A stretch of DNA of 51,811 bases from a bacterium (GCA_030149525.1 JASBRJ010000230.1:1-51811), one strand, 5' to 3'; counted from the stretch's first letter, positions 24,555-34,663 are shown. Notes: a model not told the origin generated them from the sequence alone. A program made the numbers and translations.

Positions 24555-25654
24555 GCACGATCTTGCAAAGGACCTACAAGCCCTGGCGTTGGGTGGGGGC
24601 AACGGCTCCTGGGGGCTTGGCGTTGCCGGCCGCCCATCCCAGTGCTTCCACCTTGTACGCTCCCCGTGGTGTGCTCATTCGAAATGAGCTTCTCATCGCT
24701 GTGGACTCCGGGAATCACAGGGTCTTGATCTGGCACGGATTGCCCCGAGAGGATCATGCCGAGGCGCAAGTTGTCCTGGGGCAGCCCAACTTTGAGAGTG
24801 AGGGGCCGGGAAAGGGCGGGCCCGAACGTGGGCTCTACCTGCCCACCGGGGTTGGAGTTTATGAGGGCAGACTTTATATAGCCGATGCTTGGCATCATCG
24901 TATTTTGTGGTGGAACGACGTTCCTAAGGAGAATCGCCCGCCCGACGGCGTGCTGGGCCAGCCGGATCTTTCAAGCGTCGAGGTGAATCGAGGACGGGAG
25001 GCGGGGCCTCTCACTCTCTACTGGCCCTACGGAATCTCTTATCAGAACGGCCTTTTCTCTATCGCCGACACAGGAAATCGAAGAGTTTTGATTTGGAACG
25101 GTCTCCCTGAGCCGGAACAGCTTCCCGACGAAGTTCTGGGCCAGGACGATTTCACCACGACTTTGGAGAATCGAGGAGATTTTCCCTCCGCTAAGAGCTT
25201 TCGGTGGCCCCACGGAATCACTCAAGTGGGCTCTCGTTACCTGGTGGCCGACGCGGGCAATCACAGGGTCCTGGGTTGGGAGAAGGAGCGTAACGGAGAT
25301 GCGGATCTGCTGCTGGGACAGCTCGATTTCCAAAGTAATATGGAGTGGCCCTATGGTCCCCAGGGAGCCACCAGACTTCGCTTCCCTTATTCCATAGCGA
25401 GCGCCGGAGAGACTTTGGCCGTCTCGGATACGGCCAACAATCGCGTTTTAGTGTGGGAAGAATTCTCTCAACAGAGTTCCCAGGCTCCTGCGGTCGAAGT
25501 ACTGGGCCAGCACGATTTTGAATCCAATGGGGAGAATCGATGGGACAGAGTTTGTGAAGATTCTCTCTGCTGGCCTTACGGAGTCGACCTTTTTGAAGAC
25601 TATCTGGCCGTAGCGGACTCAGGGAACAACAGGGTGATGATCTGGAAGCGTTGA
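24551..25654 (+). CDS. NHL-repeat six-bladed propeller protein of the hydrogenase operon
   Basis: GTG 24551 overlaps the previous stop (GTGA). The product is about 367 residues with six NHL-like blades. Each carries a D-x-x-N/H-x-R-V/I-L/M-x-W core (SGNHRVLIW, AWHHRILWW, TGNRRVLIW, AGNHRVLGW, TANNRVLVW, SGNNRVMIW), and five are joined by VLGQ-x-x-F/L turns. It has no signal peptide, so the propeller is cytosolic, like the hydrogenase. NHL propellers bind protein or small ligands; here it may be a docking platform for the Rieske protein or the membrane. It overlaps hypF by four bases (TTGA). Confidence 0.85.
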   Translation: MSTILQRTYKPWRWVGATAPGGLALPAAHPSASTLYAPRGVLIRNELLIAVDSGNHRVLIWHGLPREDHAEAQVVLGQPNFESEGPGKGGPERGLYLPTGVGVYEGRLYIADAWHHRILWWNDVPKENRPPDGVLGQPDLSSVEVNRGREAGPLTLYWPYGISYQNGLFSIADTGNRRVLIWNGLPEPEQLPDEVLGQDDFTTTLENRGDFPSAKSFRWPHGITQVGSRYLVADAGNHRVLGWEKERNGDADLLLGQLDFQSNMEWPYGPQGATRLRFPYSIASAGETLAVSDTANNRVLVWEEFSQQSSQAPAVEVLGQHDFESNGENRWDRVCEDSLCWPYGVDLFEDYLAVADSGNNRVMIWKR

Positions 25655-27861
25655 GCACAAGAACGGAATTTTTGGTGGAGGGCCTGGTCCAGGGAGTAGG
25701 CTTCCGACCTTATGTCTATCGACTGGCCCGGGAGTTGAACCTGACCGGCTTTGTGGGAAACGATTCCCGAGGTGTCTTCATTGAAGTGGAAGGGCCGGCC
25801 GAGCGAGTCGCTGAGTTTCATCGGAATCTGATGGAAGAACCACCCCCGGCCGCGGTGATCGATCGCGTTATGCAGAAGGGGATGCCGCTCCAACAGGGGG
25901 AGAATTTCGTCATACTGGAATCCCGGGCGACGCATCGCCCCAAGGTTTGGGTCTCCCCCGATCTCCACTGTTGTGAGCAGTGTCTAGAGGAAGTTCTCGA
26001 TCCTGCCAACCGACGCTATCTCTATCCCTTCACCAACTGTACTCATTGCGGGCCGCGATACACTCTCATAACAGGCCTGCCCTATGACCGACCGCTCACG
26101 ACTATGGCCGAGTTTGAGATGTGTGCGGACTGCCGTCGGGAGTATGAAGACCCTATGGACCGGCGCTTTCATGCCCAACCTATCGCATGTCCTATTTGCG
26201 GTCCCAAGCTTTGCCGGCCGCTGGAGGAGGTTGTAGACGCCCTCACCAGAGGAGAAATCGTCGCGCTCAAGGGTGTTGGAGGCTATCATCTAGTCACCGA
26301 TGCGACCAACGCGCAGTCGGTTTCGCGACTTCGTCGCGGCAAACGTCGATTGACAAAACCCATGGCGGTGATGGTGGCGAATATTGAGGCAGCCCGGCAG
26401 TTGGCTCAGGTAAGCGTTTTTGCTGCAGAACTCTTGCAACAACCGGCGCGGCCTATCGTCCTTCTCCCCACGCTCCATAAGCTACCTCAGGCGGTGGCAC
26501 CTGACATGAAGACTCTGGGCGTGATGTTGCCTTACTCGCCCCTCCACCACTTGCTTTTTGAAGTGGGCAAGTTTCAGGCTCTGGTGATGACCTCGGGCAA
26601 TCTCAGCGGCCAACCCATCGCCTCCACGGAGGCAGAAGCTCGTTTTCAGATGGAGGGCTTGGCGGAGCGATTCGTGGACCACAATCGACCGATCGAGATA
26701 CCGTGTGACGACTCGGTCGTCAGAGAGTTTCGGGGCCAGCCTCTCCCTATCCGTCGAAGTCGAGGCTATGCTCCCTTTCCCCTGAAAGTTTCAAAGCAGT
26801 TGAGGCCGTCCCTGGCGGTGGGGGCTCAGATGAAGTCCACTTTCTGCCTGGGGGCGGGCCGTGATGCCTACCTGAGCCAGCATCTGGGGGATCTGGATAG
26901 CCTGGAGAACCTTGACTACTTCACCCGAGTGGTGGCCCATCTCCAGTCGCTCTATCGCTTGAAGCCCGAATATCTCTGTTGCGATCTTCACCCCGACATG
27001 ATGAGTACCAGATGGGCTGAGAAGCAAGGCCTTCCCCTGGTCAGAGTGCAGCACCATCACGCCCACCTGGCTTCGGCCCTGGCTGAGCACGGCTTGGAAG
27101 AGGCTCTGGGAATCATCCTCGACGGTACCGGTTTGGGTGAGGATGGAACCATATGGGGGGGCGAAATCCTACGGGGCTCTTTTGCAACATATGAACGGGT
27201 AGCGCACCTCAAACCGATTCCTCTGGCCGGAGGCGACCTGGCAGTCAGGGAGCCTTGGAGGTTGGCTTTGGCCCACTTGTGGTCGGCGGGAATGCCCTGG
27301 GATCAGACCCTTGACTCGGTTCAAATGGCGGGAATGAACGAGGAGCGGTTTCGAGTCCAACTCGAACGTGGAATCAACTGCGTGCAGACCTCCAGTGCCG
27401 GTCGTCTGTTCGATGCCGTGGCAGCTCTTTGCGGCCTTCGCCAAACGGTCCAATATGAAGCCGAGGCAGCCATTCTTTTAGAGAATATTGCTGATAAAAA
27501 CGAGCGTGGTTCCTACTACTTCGGAGACCCCTGGGATGCGGGACCCGCCGTGACAGCTATCTTTCGCGACCTCGGAAGGGGGATTTCGCCGGCTCGAATC
27601 TCGATGCGCTTTCATCGTGGCCTGGCTGAACATCTTGCCATCCTGGCCGCGCGATATAGTGATGGGCTGCCGATCGTGCTTTCCGGCGGAGTCTTTCAGA
27701 ACGCTCTTCTCACCGAATTACTTCTCAATGAACTGGGAACCTTAAGACTCCCGGTTTTCATGCATCGTCTCGTACCGCCCAACGACGGAGGATTGGCCTT
27801 AGGACAGCTTATGGTTGGCGCGGCCAGGATGGAAAATGGAGGAATACCAACATGTGCTTAG
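25651..27861 (+). CDS. hypF: HypF, carbamoyltransferase for the cyanide ligands
   Basis: A 736-residue protein with the full HypF layout. It has an acylphosphatase domain (VEGLVQGVGFRPYVYRLA, residues about 8-25), two zinc fingers with CxxC pairs between about 107 and 190 (CEQC, CTHCG, CADC, CPICG), a YrdC-like domain (about 195-380), and a Kae1-like carbamoyltransferase domain with HHHAHLASALAEHGL and DGTGLGEDG. HypF makes the carbamoyl group that HypE turns into cyanide. It starts with TTG overlapping the NHL gene stop. Length and domains are normal and nothing looks broken. Confidence 0.95.
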   Translation: MSTRTEFLVEGLVQGVGFRPYVYRLARELNLTGFVGNDSRGVFIEVEGPAERVAEFHRNLMEEPPPAAVIDRVMQKGMPLQQGENFVILESRATHRPKVWVSPDLHCCEQCLEEVLDPANRRYLYPFTNCTHCGPRYTLITGLPYDRPLTTMAEFEMCADCRREYEDPMDRRFHAQPIACPICGPKLCRPLEEVVDALTRGEIVALKGVGGYHLVTDATNAQSVSRLRRGKRRLTKPMAVMVANIEAARQLAQVSVFAAELLQQPARPIVLLPTLHKLPQAVAPDMKTLGVMLPYSPLHHLLFEVGKFQALVMTSGNLSGQPIASTEAEARFQMEGLAERFVDHNRPIEIPCDDSVVREFRGQPLPIRRSRGYAPFPLKVSKQLRPSLAVGAQMKSTFCLGAGRDAYLSQHLGDLDSLENLDYFTRVVAHLQSLYRLKPEYLCCDLHPDMMSTRWAEKQGLPLVRVQHHHAHLASALAEHGLEEALGIILDGTGLGEDGTIWGGEILRGSFATYERVAHLKPIPLAGGDLAVREPWRLALAHLWSAGMPWDQTLDSVQMAGMNEERFRVQLERGINCVQTSSAGRLFDAVAALCGLRQTVQYEAEAAILLENIADKNERGSYYFGDPWDAGPAVTAIFRDLGRGISPARISMRFHRGLAEHLAILAARYSDGLPIVLSGGVFQNALLTELLLNELGTLRLPVFMHRLVPPNDGGLALGQLMVGAARMENGGIPTCA

Positions 27862-28109
27862 GAGTGCCCGGCAAGGTGCTTGAAGTTTATGAGGCTCACG
27901 GGACCCGAATGGGGCAAGTGGACTTTGGAGGAATCAAAAAGGAGATCTGTCTTGCCTATGTTCCGGAGGTCGTGGCCGGTGATTACACCATCGTTCATGT
28001 CGGCTTCGCTATCACTAAGCTTGATGAAGCTTCGGCTCTAGAAACTCTCAAAATGTTTGAAGATCTGGGCATTCTTGAGGAAGAGTTGGGTGAGGAGGTG
28101 GAGGTATGA
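27852..28109 (+). CDS. hypC: HypC, chaperone for Fe(CN)2CO assembly
   Basis: An 85-residue protein beginning MCLGVPGKV, with the essential Cys2. The strands match HypC ([33 protein letters not shown]). HypC carries the iron centre between HypD and the large subunit. It overlaps hypF by ten bases and hypD by four (ATGA). Confidence 0.95.
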   Translation: MCLGVPGKVLEVYEAHGTRMGQVDFGGIKKEICLAYVPEVVAGDYTIVHVGFAITKLDEASALETLKMFEDLGILEEELGEEVEV

Positions 28110-29206
28110 AGTATCTCAGCGAGTTCCGGGATCCGGAGCTAGCCCGGAAACTATTCGACGAAATCCGTTCTATGGTCACCCGCCCCTGGGCCATTATGGA
28201 GGTGTGTGGTGGACAGACTCATTCCATCATACGAAACGGGATCGATCAGCTTTTGCCGGAGCAGGTGGAACTGGTTCACGGGCCGGGCTGCCCGGTGTGT
28301 GTGACACCTCTTGAGATGATCGACAAAGCCTTGGAGATTGCCTCGCGTCCGGGAGTCATTTTTTGTTCTTTCGGAGATATGCTGAGGGTTCCGGGGAGTG
28401 AAAAAGATCTGTTTCGAGTCAAGAGCGAAGGAGGCGATGTCAGGGTTGTTTACTCTCCCCTCGATGCCGTGAAGCTGGCCCGGGAAAACCCCGACCGTGA
28501 GGTCGTCTTCTTCGGTATAGGTTTTGAGACCACCGCTCCGGCAAACGCTATGGCCGTTTTTCAAGCCAGACAACAAGGTCTCAAGAACTTCTCTATGCTG
28601 GTCTCTCATGTTCTGGTTCCGCCGGCCATTGCGGCTATTATGGAGGCTCCCGACAACCGGGTGCAGGCGTTTTTGGCAGCAGGACATGTGTGCAGTGTGA
28701 TGGGTTATGAAGAGTATTATCCCCTGTCGGAGAAGTATAAGGTGCCCATCGTGGTGACCGGATTTGAACCGCTCGATCTTCTGCACGGGTTACGACAGGT
28801 TGTCAAGCAGTTGGAAGAGGGACGCCACGAGGTGGAGAACGCTTACCCTCGCGCCGTTCGCCCGGAAGGCAATCTTCCGGCACGCAACATGCTCACCGAG
28901 GTCTTTGAGGTGACCGACCGAGGGTGGCGAGGGATAGGAGAGATTCCCCACAGCGGGTGGCGATTGAAAGACGATTTCGCTGAATTTGATGCGGCTCGCC
29001 GTTATTCGGTGGAGGATATCAAAACGGAAGAGTCCGGTCTATGCAAGAGTGGAGAGGTTTTGCAAGGCAATCTGAAGCCTCACCAGTGTCCGGCCTTCGG
29101 AAAAGAGTGTACGCCGAGAACGCCGCTGGGAGCCACGATGGTCTCTAGTGAAGGAGCGTGTGCTGCCTACTATCAGCATCGACGGTTTGAGGCGGTGTCC
29201 CATTAA
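28106..29206 (+). CDS. hypD: HypD, Fe-S scaffold for Fe(CN)2CO assembly
   Basis: A 366-residue protein with the HypD motifs [11 protein letters not shown] (C34 region), [11 protein letters not shown] and GFETTAP. Near the C-terminus, [19 protein letters not shown] and [10 protein letters not shown] hold the cluster cysteines. HypD binds iron and the diatomic ligands with HypC. It opens with [13 protein letters not shown] and overlaps hypC by four bases. It is complete and normal in size. Confidence 0.95.
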   Translation: MKYLSEFRDPELARKLFDEIRSMVTRPWAIMEVCGGQTHSIIRNGIDQLLPEQVELVHGPGCPVCVTPLEMIDKALEIASRPGVIFCSFGDMLRVPGSEKDLFRVKSEGGDVRVVYSPLDAVKLARENPDREVVFFGIGFETTAPANAMAVFQARQQGLKNFSMLVSHVLVPPAIAAIMEAPDNRVQAFLAAGHVCSVMGYEEYYPLSEKYKVPIVVTGFEPLDLLHGLRQVVKQLEEGRHEVENAYPRAVRPEGNLPARNMLTEVFEVTDRGWRGIGEIPHSGWRLKDDFAEFDAARRYSVEDIKTEESGLCKSGEVLQGNLKPHQCPAFGKECTPRTPLGATMVSSEGACAAYYQHRRFEAVSH

Positions 29207-30233
29207 CTGGACCTGTCCGCTACCGCTTCGCGATTACCCTCGAATAGTGATGGGACACGGTGGGGGAGGGAAGCTCTCGGAAGAACTGGTGGAACATCTC
29301 TTTCGCCCTGCTTTCGACTCTCAGGGAGAGATGTGCGATGCCGCTGTTTTTGACGTGAATGCCGGGCGTCTGGCCTACTCTACAGACAGTTACGTGGTGC
29401 ATCCCCTGTTCTTCCCAGGCGGCGATATCGGGAAGCTCGCTGTGCACGGGACAGTCAACGATCTCGCCATGATGGGAGCCAAGCCCCTTGTCATGAGCGT
29501 CGGCTTTATTCTGGAAGAAGGTTTCGAACTGGAAGCCCTGGGGCGCATCGCGCAGTCCATGGGAGAGGCTGCGCGTCGTAGTGGAGTGAAGATCGTGACA
29601 GGAGACACCAAGGTCGTGGATCGTGGGCACGGTCACGGAGTCTACATCAATACCTCGGGGATAGGCTGCTTACCCCAGGGGCGAAAACTCGGTCCTGAGC
29701 GTGCTCGAGGGGGCGATGCTATTCTCGTCAGTGGGCCTCTGGGCAACCACGGAATGGCCATTATGAGCCTGAGAGAAGGGTTGGAGTTCGAGTCCACCAT
29801 CGAATCCGACACAGCCTGTTTGAGTCCCCTGGTGGAACTCCTGATGGAGGACCCGGAAAAGGTTCGAGTTCTAAGAGACCCCACCCGAGGAGGACTCGCG
29901 TCCTCTCTTAACGAGATTGCAAAGTCTTCCGGTGTGGGCATGATGCTCGAAGAACGCCATCTCCCGGTGGACCCTGACGTGAAAGGAGCCTGTGAGTTCC
30001 TCGGCTTGGACCCCCTCTACGTAGCCAATGAAGGCAAACTCGTGGCCATCGTTGCCCCTGAGGCCGCCGACGGTTTGCTGGCAAAACTCCACTCGCATCC
30101 TCTGGGTCGGGGTGCCGCACGGATCGGTTTCTGCACGGAGGAGCGCTCGGGGATGGTCGCTCTCAAAACGGCCTTCGGCGGCACTCGGGTAGTGGACACT
30201 CAGGTGGGTGAACAGCTTCCTCGTATTTGCTGA
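29148..30233 (+). CDS. hypE: HypE, carbamoyl dehydratase
   Basis: An approximately 361-residue protein with the nucleotide-binding motif MGHGGGGK, the AIR-synthase-like [35 protein letters not shown], and the C-terminal PRIC whose Cys accepts the carbamoyl group and becomes a thiocyanate. The start is not certain. GTG 29148 overlaps hypD by 59 bases, while TTG 29187 would overlap by only 20 and gives a leader nearer the usual HypE length. Neither has a strong ribosome site. It is the last gene of the operon; no hairpin terminator is visible in the next 90 bases. Confidence 0.92.
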   Translation: MKERVLPTISIDGLRRCPINWTCPLPLRDYPRIVMGHGGGGKLSEELVEHLFRPAFDSQGEMCDAAVFDVNAGRLAYSTDSYVVHPLFFPGGDIGKLAVHGTVNDLAMMGAKPLVMSVGFILEEGFELEALGRIAQSMGEAARRSGVKIVTGDTKVVDRGHGHGVYINTSGIGCLPQGRKLGPERARGGDAILVSGPLGNHGMAIMSLREGLEFESTIESDTACLSPLVELLMEDPEKVRVLRDPTRGGLASSLNEIAKSSGVGMMLEERHLPVDPDVKGACEFLGLDPLYVANEGKLVAIVAPEAADGLLAKLHSHPLGRGAARIGFCTEERSGMVALKTAFGGTRVVDTQVGEQLPRIC

Positions 30234-30256
30234 GGTTCATAGCGGTTTTGGATCAA

Positions 30257-30286
30257 TTGTTACGTTAAAAGGTTGTTCTCTAGTCT
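30257..30286 (+). promoter_or_regulatory. candidate sigma-70 promoter for the secreted protein gene
   Basis: TTGTTA (30257-30262) and TAGTCT (30281-30286) are separated by 18 bases and lie 38 bases before the ATG at 30324. Each matches four of six consensus positions, so this is a modest call. Confidence 0.3.
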
Positions 30287-30323
30287 ATTGTGGAAGCTAC
30301 GGGGAAACCCGGGAGGAGTGACT

Positions 30324-30968
30324 ATGAAACAAATTCTTGCAACCTGTCTGATGGCCGGCCTTTTGAGTGGAAGCGCCCTGGCCGACATCTACATCTTCAA
30401 TACAACCAACGACCGGTTCACCTATGAAATGACCTTGCCGAACGGAGACACCAAGACTGGTGAGATCGAGGCAGAGCGCGGGTACGGTCCGGCCCAAAGC
30501 GATTTTAGCAGCGGCGGTCAGAAAACCCATTTCAAGGTCTTCCAGGAGGACGGTTCGCTTTTGGCTGAAGAGACCGCCACCGATTATCGGACCTTCATTA
30601 TCTGCGACAAATCCGGGACTATGAAGATGGAGCGGGCCTCTTGGTATCAAGACAACGGCCAGACTCATAAGCGGGTGATAGAGTTTTTCAACGCCACCGA
30701 TAAGCCGCTCACCTTTGATCTCATCGATGAGAAAGAAGTGAGAAAGGGCTTAACTCTTCAGCCGGGAGAAAGGCAAACGTATGAGGCAAAGAACGGTTTC
30801 AACGGTTCCAGCGGCTACCATGATTTGAAATTTGCCGACGGATATCGCTCTAATAAGGAGGCCGCTGCAGGTTACTTTGTCATCCTCCATACCGACACTC
30901 GGTATCCCGGTCAGATCAAGGTCACCAACAGCGGCCATGTCACCCCCCCAAGGGGCAAGAGCGACTGA
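30324..30968 (+). CDS. secreted or periplasmic protein of unknown function, 214 aa
   Basis: The ATG at 30324 follows a strong GGGAGGAG ribosome site. The first 20 residues (MKQILATCLMAGLLSGSALA) are a Sec signal peptide. The mature part looks beta-rich with two similar halves, each containing an F-N-A/T-T motif followed by a strand (IFNTTNDRFTYEM; FFNATDKPLTFDL). It suggests two small Ig-like or jelly-roll domains. Mature Cys is limited to one (IICDKSG). I do not recognise the family. It faces the next gene convergently and shares its terminator. Confidence 0.75.
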   Translation: MKQILATCLMAGLLSGSALADIYIFNTTNDRFTYEMTLPNGDTKTGEIEAERGYGPAQSDFSSGGQKTHFKVFQEDGSLLAEETATDYRTFIICDKSGTMKMERASWYQDNGQTHKRVIEFFNATDKPLTFDLIDEKEVRKGLTLQPGERQTYEAKNGFNGSSGYHDLKFADGYRSNKEAAAGYFVILHTDTRYPGQIKVTNSGHVTPPRGKSD

Positions 30969-31000
30969 AATCAGCTATCCTCAAATCCAGACCATGAAAA

Positions 31001-31022
31001 AAGGGCCGGCGAACCGGCCCTT
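31001..31022. terminator. bidirectional rho-independent terminator
   Basis: AAGGGCCGG-CGAA-CCGGCCCTT is a perfect nine-pair hairpin, flanked by AAAAAA on the left and TTCTTCTT on the right. It lies 32 bases after the stop at 30968 and 14 bases after the minus-strand stop at 31036, so it can end both convergent transcripts. Confidence 0.88.
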
Positions 31023-31035
31023 CTTCTTATCGTCT

Positions 31036-31449
31036 TTACTGTCTGTGCATTTTGGTGAAAGAGTCCCGCAGTTTTCCGTTCTCCCAGATCTCGGCTTTCA
31101 CTTCGAAACTCTTGGCCATCAACTCCGGCTCAATCATGCCTTCGGCGTTGGCGAAGTAGTCATGGGAGAGTCGGTGATCGGGGCTAATGGTGTCGTGGTT
31201 GGACCATTCTTTGATAAGCTTCCAGTCGCTTTGCATGGTGTCTCTCACCCAGAGAGTCACGGTAGGGTTCTGAACCGCTTGGGGTCCGTCGTTTGCGACG
31301 TTGACCCTAATATTGACCCCGTCGATACCGTCACTAAGATTCTTGCTAATGACGATCTCCTGAATCAGGTTGGCGGGTCCCGCACTCACAAAACCGGCCA
31401 TCATAAAGAGTAGGCTCGCCGTCAGTCCCAGCATAAAAAAGTTTTTCAA
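31036..31449 (-). CDS. secreted protein of unknown function, 137 aa, CARDB/FxLYD-like
   Basis: A 137-residue protein with a signal peptide (MKNFFMLGLTASLLFMMAGF, cleavage after VSA). The rest is beta-rich, with NIRVNVANDGPQAVQNPTVTLWV resembling the adhesion-like CARDB or FxLYD folds found in exported proteins. It contains no cysteines. It is preceded by a GGAG-type ribosome site. The function is unknown. Confidence 0.7.
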   Translation of the reverse strand: MKNFFMLGLTASLLFMMAGFVSAGPANLIQEIVISKNLSDGIDGVNIRVNVANDGPQAVQNPTVTLWVRDTMQSDWKLIKEWSNHDTISPDHRLSHDYFANAEGMIEPELMAKSFEVKAEIWENGKLRDSFTKMHRQ

Positions 31450-31546
31450 GGTCGTATCTCCTTCGATTAGATGCGTTCATTATGAACCGGGCCAGGATAG
31501 GCGAGGAGATGCTGTTGTCTCATGTCAGGGTATCCGATCAGACCCG

Positions 31547-34500
31547 TCAACTGTGGGAACTGCTCGTGATCCGGTGGGTCTGAATTTGAAACGGCTTAAA
31601 GTCGAGTTGGACTTCCCGGCCACTGATCTTAACCTCGATGGCGTTTTCTTCCAGAAGATCCGTTTTTTGGGCCTGCTTCACTCTGTTGTCGAAGACCAAC
31701 TTGCCCTCACCACGATGGCGCAGGGCCTCATAGTGTCTGACGGTTATGCCCTGTTCGTTTTGGGCGGGTTTCACCGTTTCGATAACGAGATTATCCGGCT
31801 CCGCTCTCACCAGTGAGCGAGGACGGCCGGCCTCACCGCGACCTTGATGAACCAGCACAGGATAGTTGAGAAAGTACCCCTGAGCTATTGTGGACACGCC
31901 CAAGGTGCCCTGGTGAGGAAGGAGTGCGTAAGTGAAACCGTGCCTTCCCTGGTCCGCTTCCGGATCGGGCATGGTGGGGCTTCGAAGCAGGGTGATTCTC
32001 AATTGACCGTCGCTCACGTCGTAGCCGTACTTGCAGTCGTTGAGAAGACTTACCCCATAGTTCCCTTCGCTCAGGTCCGCCCATTTCTGGGCAGGAACCT
32101 CGAAACGGGCCCAATCCCAACTCGTGTTTCGATGGGTGGGTCGAGACACATGACCCCACTGAATCTCAAACTTGGCCTCGGGAGAGAGGATGTCTACCGG
32201 AAAGGCCGCTTTCAGCAGGGTGTGACGCTCCCTCCACTCCACTTCGGTCGTAAAATCCAGGCGAGGGCCGGTACAGGCGAGCGAGACGAACTGAGTGATG
32301 GTGCTCTGCTCGGTGGTGTAGACAAACTTCAGAGCCGCCACCAGAGGACCACTTTCCACCACTTCCGGCGGGCCCTGAAGTTCAGCAGTCCATTGGCGGT
32401 CGGTGTAGTAGATGTCGATGTCCCAGGCGTCCCACTGCATGGGGCGGTCTTCGAACAGTTGAAGTTGATTGCCGGACTGACCCGGGGGGAGAAGTTCTCT
32501 TTGAGCCTGCTTGTCGAAACATCGAGAGATTTGACCTTGGTGATCGAACTCCACGCGGAGAAATCGATTCTCCAGGTGGGTCGGACCCGCACTCAACTCG
32601 CTTTCAAAGTCCGCCAAGGTCTCTTCACTCGTTTGCAGAGCGAGCACACCGTAGCAATCTATAGGTGTGGCAGGCAGAAGCCACTCACCCTGGCGGGCGA
32701 CCGGCAGCCCCTCGGAGTCTTTCCAACTTCCGTGGGCCAGACCTGGGATCCGAATCGGTTCGTGTCGCTCAAAGCTGGTGGGATTGAAGAGCAGGAGTTC
32801 ACCGGAAAGACTCTGGGTCAAACGCTCAAGAACCTCTCTTTGAAGTTCGGCCGCGGAGGCAAGGACTGTGGAGTGATCACGAGCAGCTTCCACATTGACC
32901 TGCCTGATGCTGCTTCCGGGCAGAATGTCATGAAACTGATTGAGGCAGATAACTTGCCATAACTCTTTCACCTTTTCGGCTGGGAATCGATAGTCGCAGC
33001 GGAGATGACAGGCCCAGGAGGCGAGGAATTCCAGGTTGTGAAGAGCCACCTCGCATTTTCGATTACCCCTTTTCAGGGCGGCCTGGGTGGTATAGGTGCC
33101 GCGATGATATTCCAGATAGAGTTCGCCCTTCCAGGTGGGGAGCTTAGAGCCGCTTCGCCGTTCCATCTCTTTGAAGAAGTCACCCACGCGGCCCAATTTC
33201 GCTCGAGGAGCTGAGGGAGCGGACTTTAGAAAATCAAGATTCTCAAGCATTTCCCGAGTTGGACCGCCCCCTCCGTCGCCGTATCCATAGGCCATGAGGA
33301 GAATGTCTTGGGACTCTTGTTGTTGGAAGTTGCGCCAGGTCCCCACATACTGTTCCGGTGTCACCTCGGCGTTGTAGGTGGCTGCGTGAGTTCCCCTGAG
33401 GACCGGGGTGGTGGAGAAATGGGTGAGGACTCTGGTTCCGTCGATCCCTTGCCACCAGAAGCTCTCCACCGGCATTCGGTTGTATTGATTCCAACCGATT
33501 TTGATGGTGAAGAAGTACTCTAGGCCGGCCTGTTTTATCAGTTGAGGTAGACTCCAGGTATAGCCGAAAACGTCGGGGAGCCAGAGCACCGGAGACTCCG
33601 CCTCGCCAAAATGCTCCCGAAAGAATCCGCGCCCGAGAAGGAGCTGTCGAACCAACGACTCGGCTCCGGTGAGATTGGCGTCTGCCTCTACCCACAAGCC
33701 ACCCAGCACTTCCCAGCGACCTTCTTTGACCCGCTCTTTGATACGTTCGAAGAGCTGAGGGTAGTCTTTACGAATGAAGTCGTAGAGTTGCGGTTGGCTC
33801 TGACTGAAATGGTAGTCGGGGAAAGCGTCCATAAGGTGGTCCACCGTATGAAAGGTTCGGGCTGCTTTCCCACGTGTTTGACCCACCGGCCAGAGCCAAC
33901 CCACATCCAGGTGGGCGTGACCTGCGCAGACCAGATCTACCTCCAACGGATGTCCGGCTTCTTTCAATCCCAGGGTGAGAATCTGCAGTGCTTGAGGGGC
34001 CGACTCATAAAAACGTTCGGTCATCGGTTCCCGGGTGTCAAGGGTTTGGAAAGCCTCATAGAGCACATTGAGTAGGCGCGTGCGAGCCGGATCGTTTTGG
34101 TCGAGAACTCTGGTTAGACCGAGGGCCACCCGGGCGGCTGCTAAAACTCCGCGTGTGTGGGGGCAGATATCCACCACGTAGCAAGCTCTCATCTGCATTC
34201 TATGAGTGGGGTCCAGATGGCTCCAGCTTGAACCTAAGCCGGTCCAACCGTGAAGGGCGAGTTCGTGCTTTTCCCCGTCGCAAACTCGAGAGGGGAGGTA
34301 GACCTCTTGATGATGACGGTCACATCCGGCGTGGGCCTGACCGTCGAGATAGACCAGGGTTTCGGGGTGACTGAAATCTCCGGAGAGACCGAGAGGGAGG
34401 TACAGCGCAGGCGTCTTCCACTGCTTCGGAACCTGAAAGCTGCCACGCATGAGGAAGTCCTGGTGAGGAGGCCCCCAGAACCGGTCGGCTTCCAGGATGT

Positions 34501-34663
34501 GCCAGTTTTCGGTGGGCTCATCTAGAGGAGGAGGCGTTTGCGGGTCGGGCAATTCCTTGTAGCGAAAAGGTTGGAGAAGAATCTTGGAGCGATGACGAAG
34601 GGGCTCGATCTGTTTTAGTCGAGCGGCAACCTTTTTCTCGGTCCAGTGGGTGGAGTGGAACAC
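31547..34663 (-). CDS. alpha-mannosidase, glycoside hydrolase family 38
   Basis: A 1038-residue cytosolic enzyme (no signal peptide), of normal GH38 size. Residues 248-253 (GHAHLD in AGHAHLDVGWLWP) provide zinc ligands. The nucleophile Asp is in WLPDVFGYTW (D364). HFSQSQPQLYDF and WEVLGGLWVEADANLTGAES are also typical. The C-terminal half is the beta-sandwich region. GH38 enzymes release alpha-mannose from oligosaccharides. It starts with GTG directly after the TGA of the upstream small gene (TGAGTG), so it is the last gene of a minus-strand operon that includes an aromatic-pathway enzyme. That pairing is unusual, and the natural substrate is unknown. Confidence 0.92.
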   Translation of the reverse strand: MFHSTHWTEKKVAARLKQIEPLRHRSKILLQPFRYKELPDPQTPPPLDEPTENWHILEADRFWGPPHQDFLMRGSFQVPKQWKTPALYLPLGLSGDFSHPETLVYLDGQAHAGCDRHHQEVYLPSRVCDGEKHELALHGWTGLGSSWSHLDPTHRMQMRACYVVDICPHTRGVLAAARVALGLTRVLDQNDPARTRLLNVLYEAFQTLDTREPMTERFYESAPQALQILTLGLKEAGHPLEVDLVCAGHAHLDVGWLWPVGQTRGKAARTFHTVDHLMDAFPDYHFSQSQPQLYDFIRKDYPQLFERIKERVKEGRWEVLGGLWVEADANLTGAESLVRQLLLGRGFFREHFGEAESPVLWLPDVFGYTWSLPQLIKQAGLEYFFTIKIGWNQYNRMPVESFWWQGIDGTRVLTHFSTTPVLRGTHAATYNAEVTPEQYVGTWRNFQQQESQDILLMAYGYGDGGGGPTREMLENLDFLKSAPSAPRAKLGRVGDFFKEMERRSGSKLPTWKGELYLEYHRGTYTTQAALKRGNRKCEVALHNLEFLASWACHLRCDYRFPAEKVKELWQVICLNQFHDILPGSSIRQVNVEAARDHSTVLASAAELQREVLERLTQSLSGELLLFNPTSFERHEPIRIPGLAHGSWKDSEGLPVARQGEWLLPATPIDCYGVLALQTSEETLADFESELSAGPTHLENRFLRVEFDHQGQISRCFDKQAQRELLPPGQSGNQLQLFEDRPMQWDAWDIDIYYTDRQWTAELQGPPEVVESGPLVAALKFVYTTEQSTITQFVSLACTGPRLDFTTEVEWRERHTLLKAAFPVDILSPEAKFEIQWGHVSRPTHRNTSWDWARFEVPAQKWADLSEGNYGVSLLNDCKYGYDVSDGQLRITLLRSPTMPDPEADQGRHGFTYALLPHQGTLGVSTIAQGYFLNYPVLVHQGRGEAGRPRSLVRAEPDNLVIETVKPAQNEQGITVRHYEALRHRGEGKLVFDNRVKQAQKTDLLEENAIEVKISGREVQLDFKPFQIQTHRITSSSHS

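Noticed and set aside
31844-32962. 372-codon frame on the plus strand
   Set aside because: It is antisense to the GH38 mannosidase.
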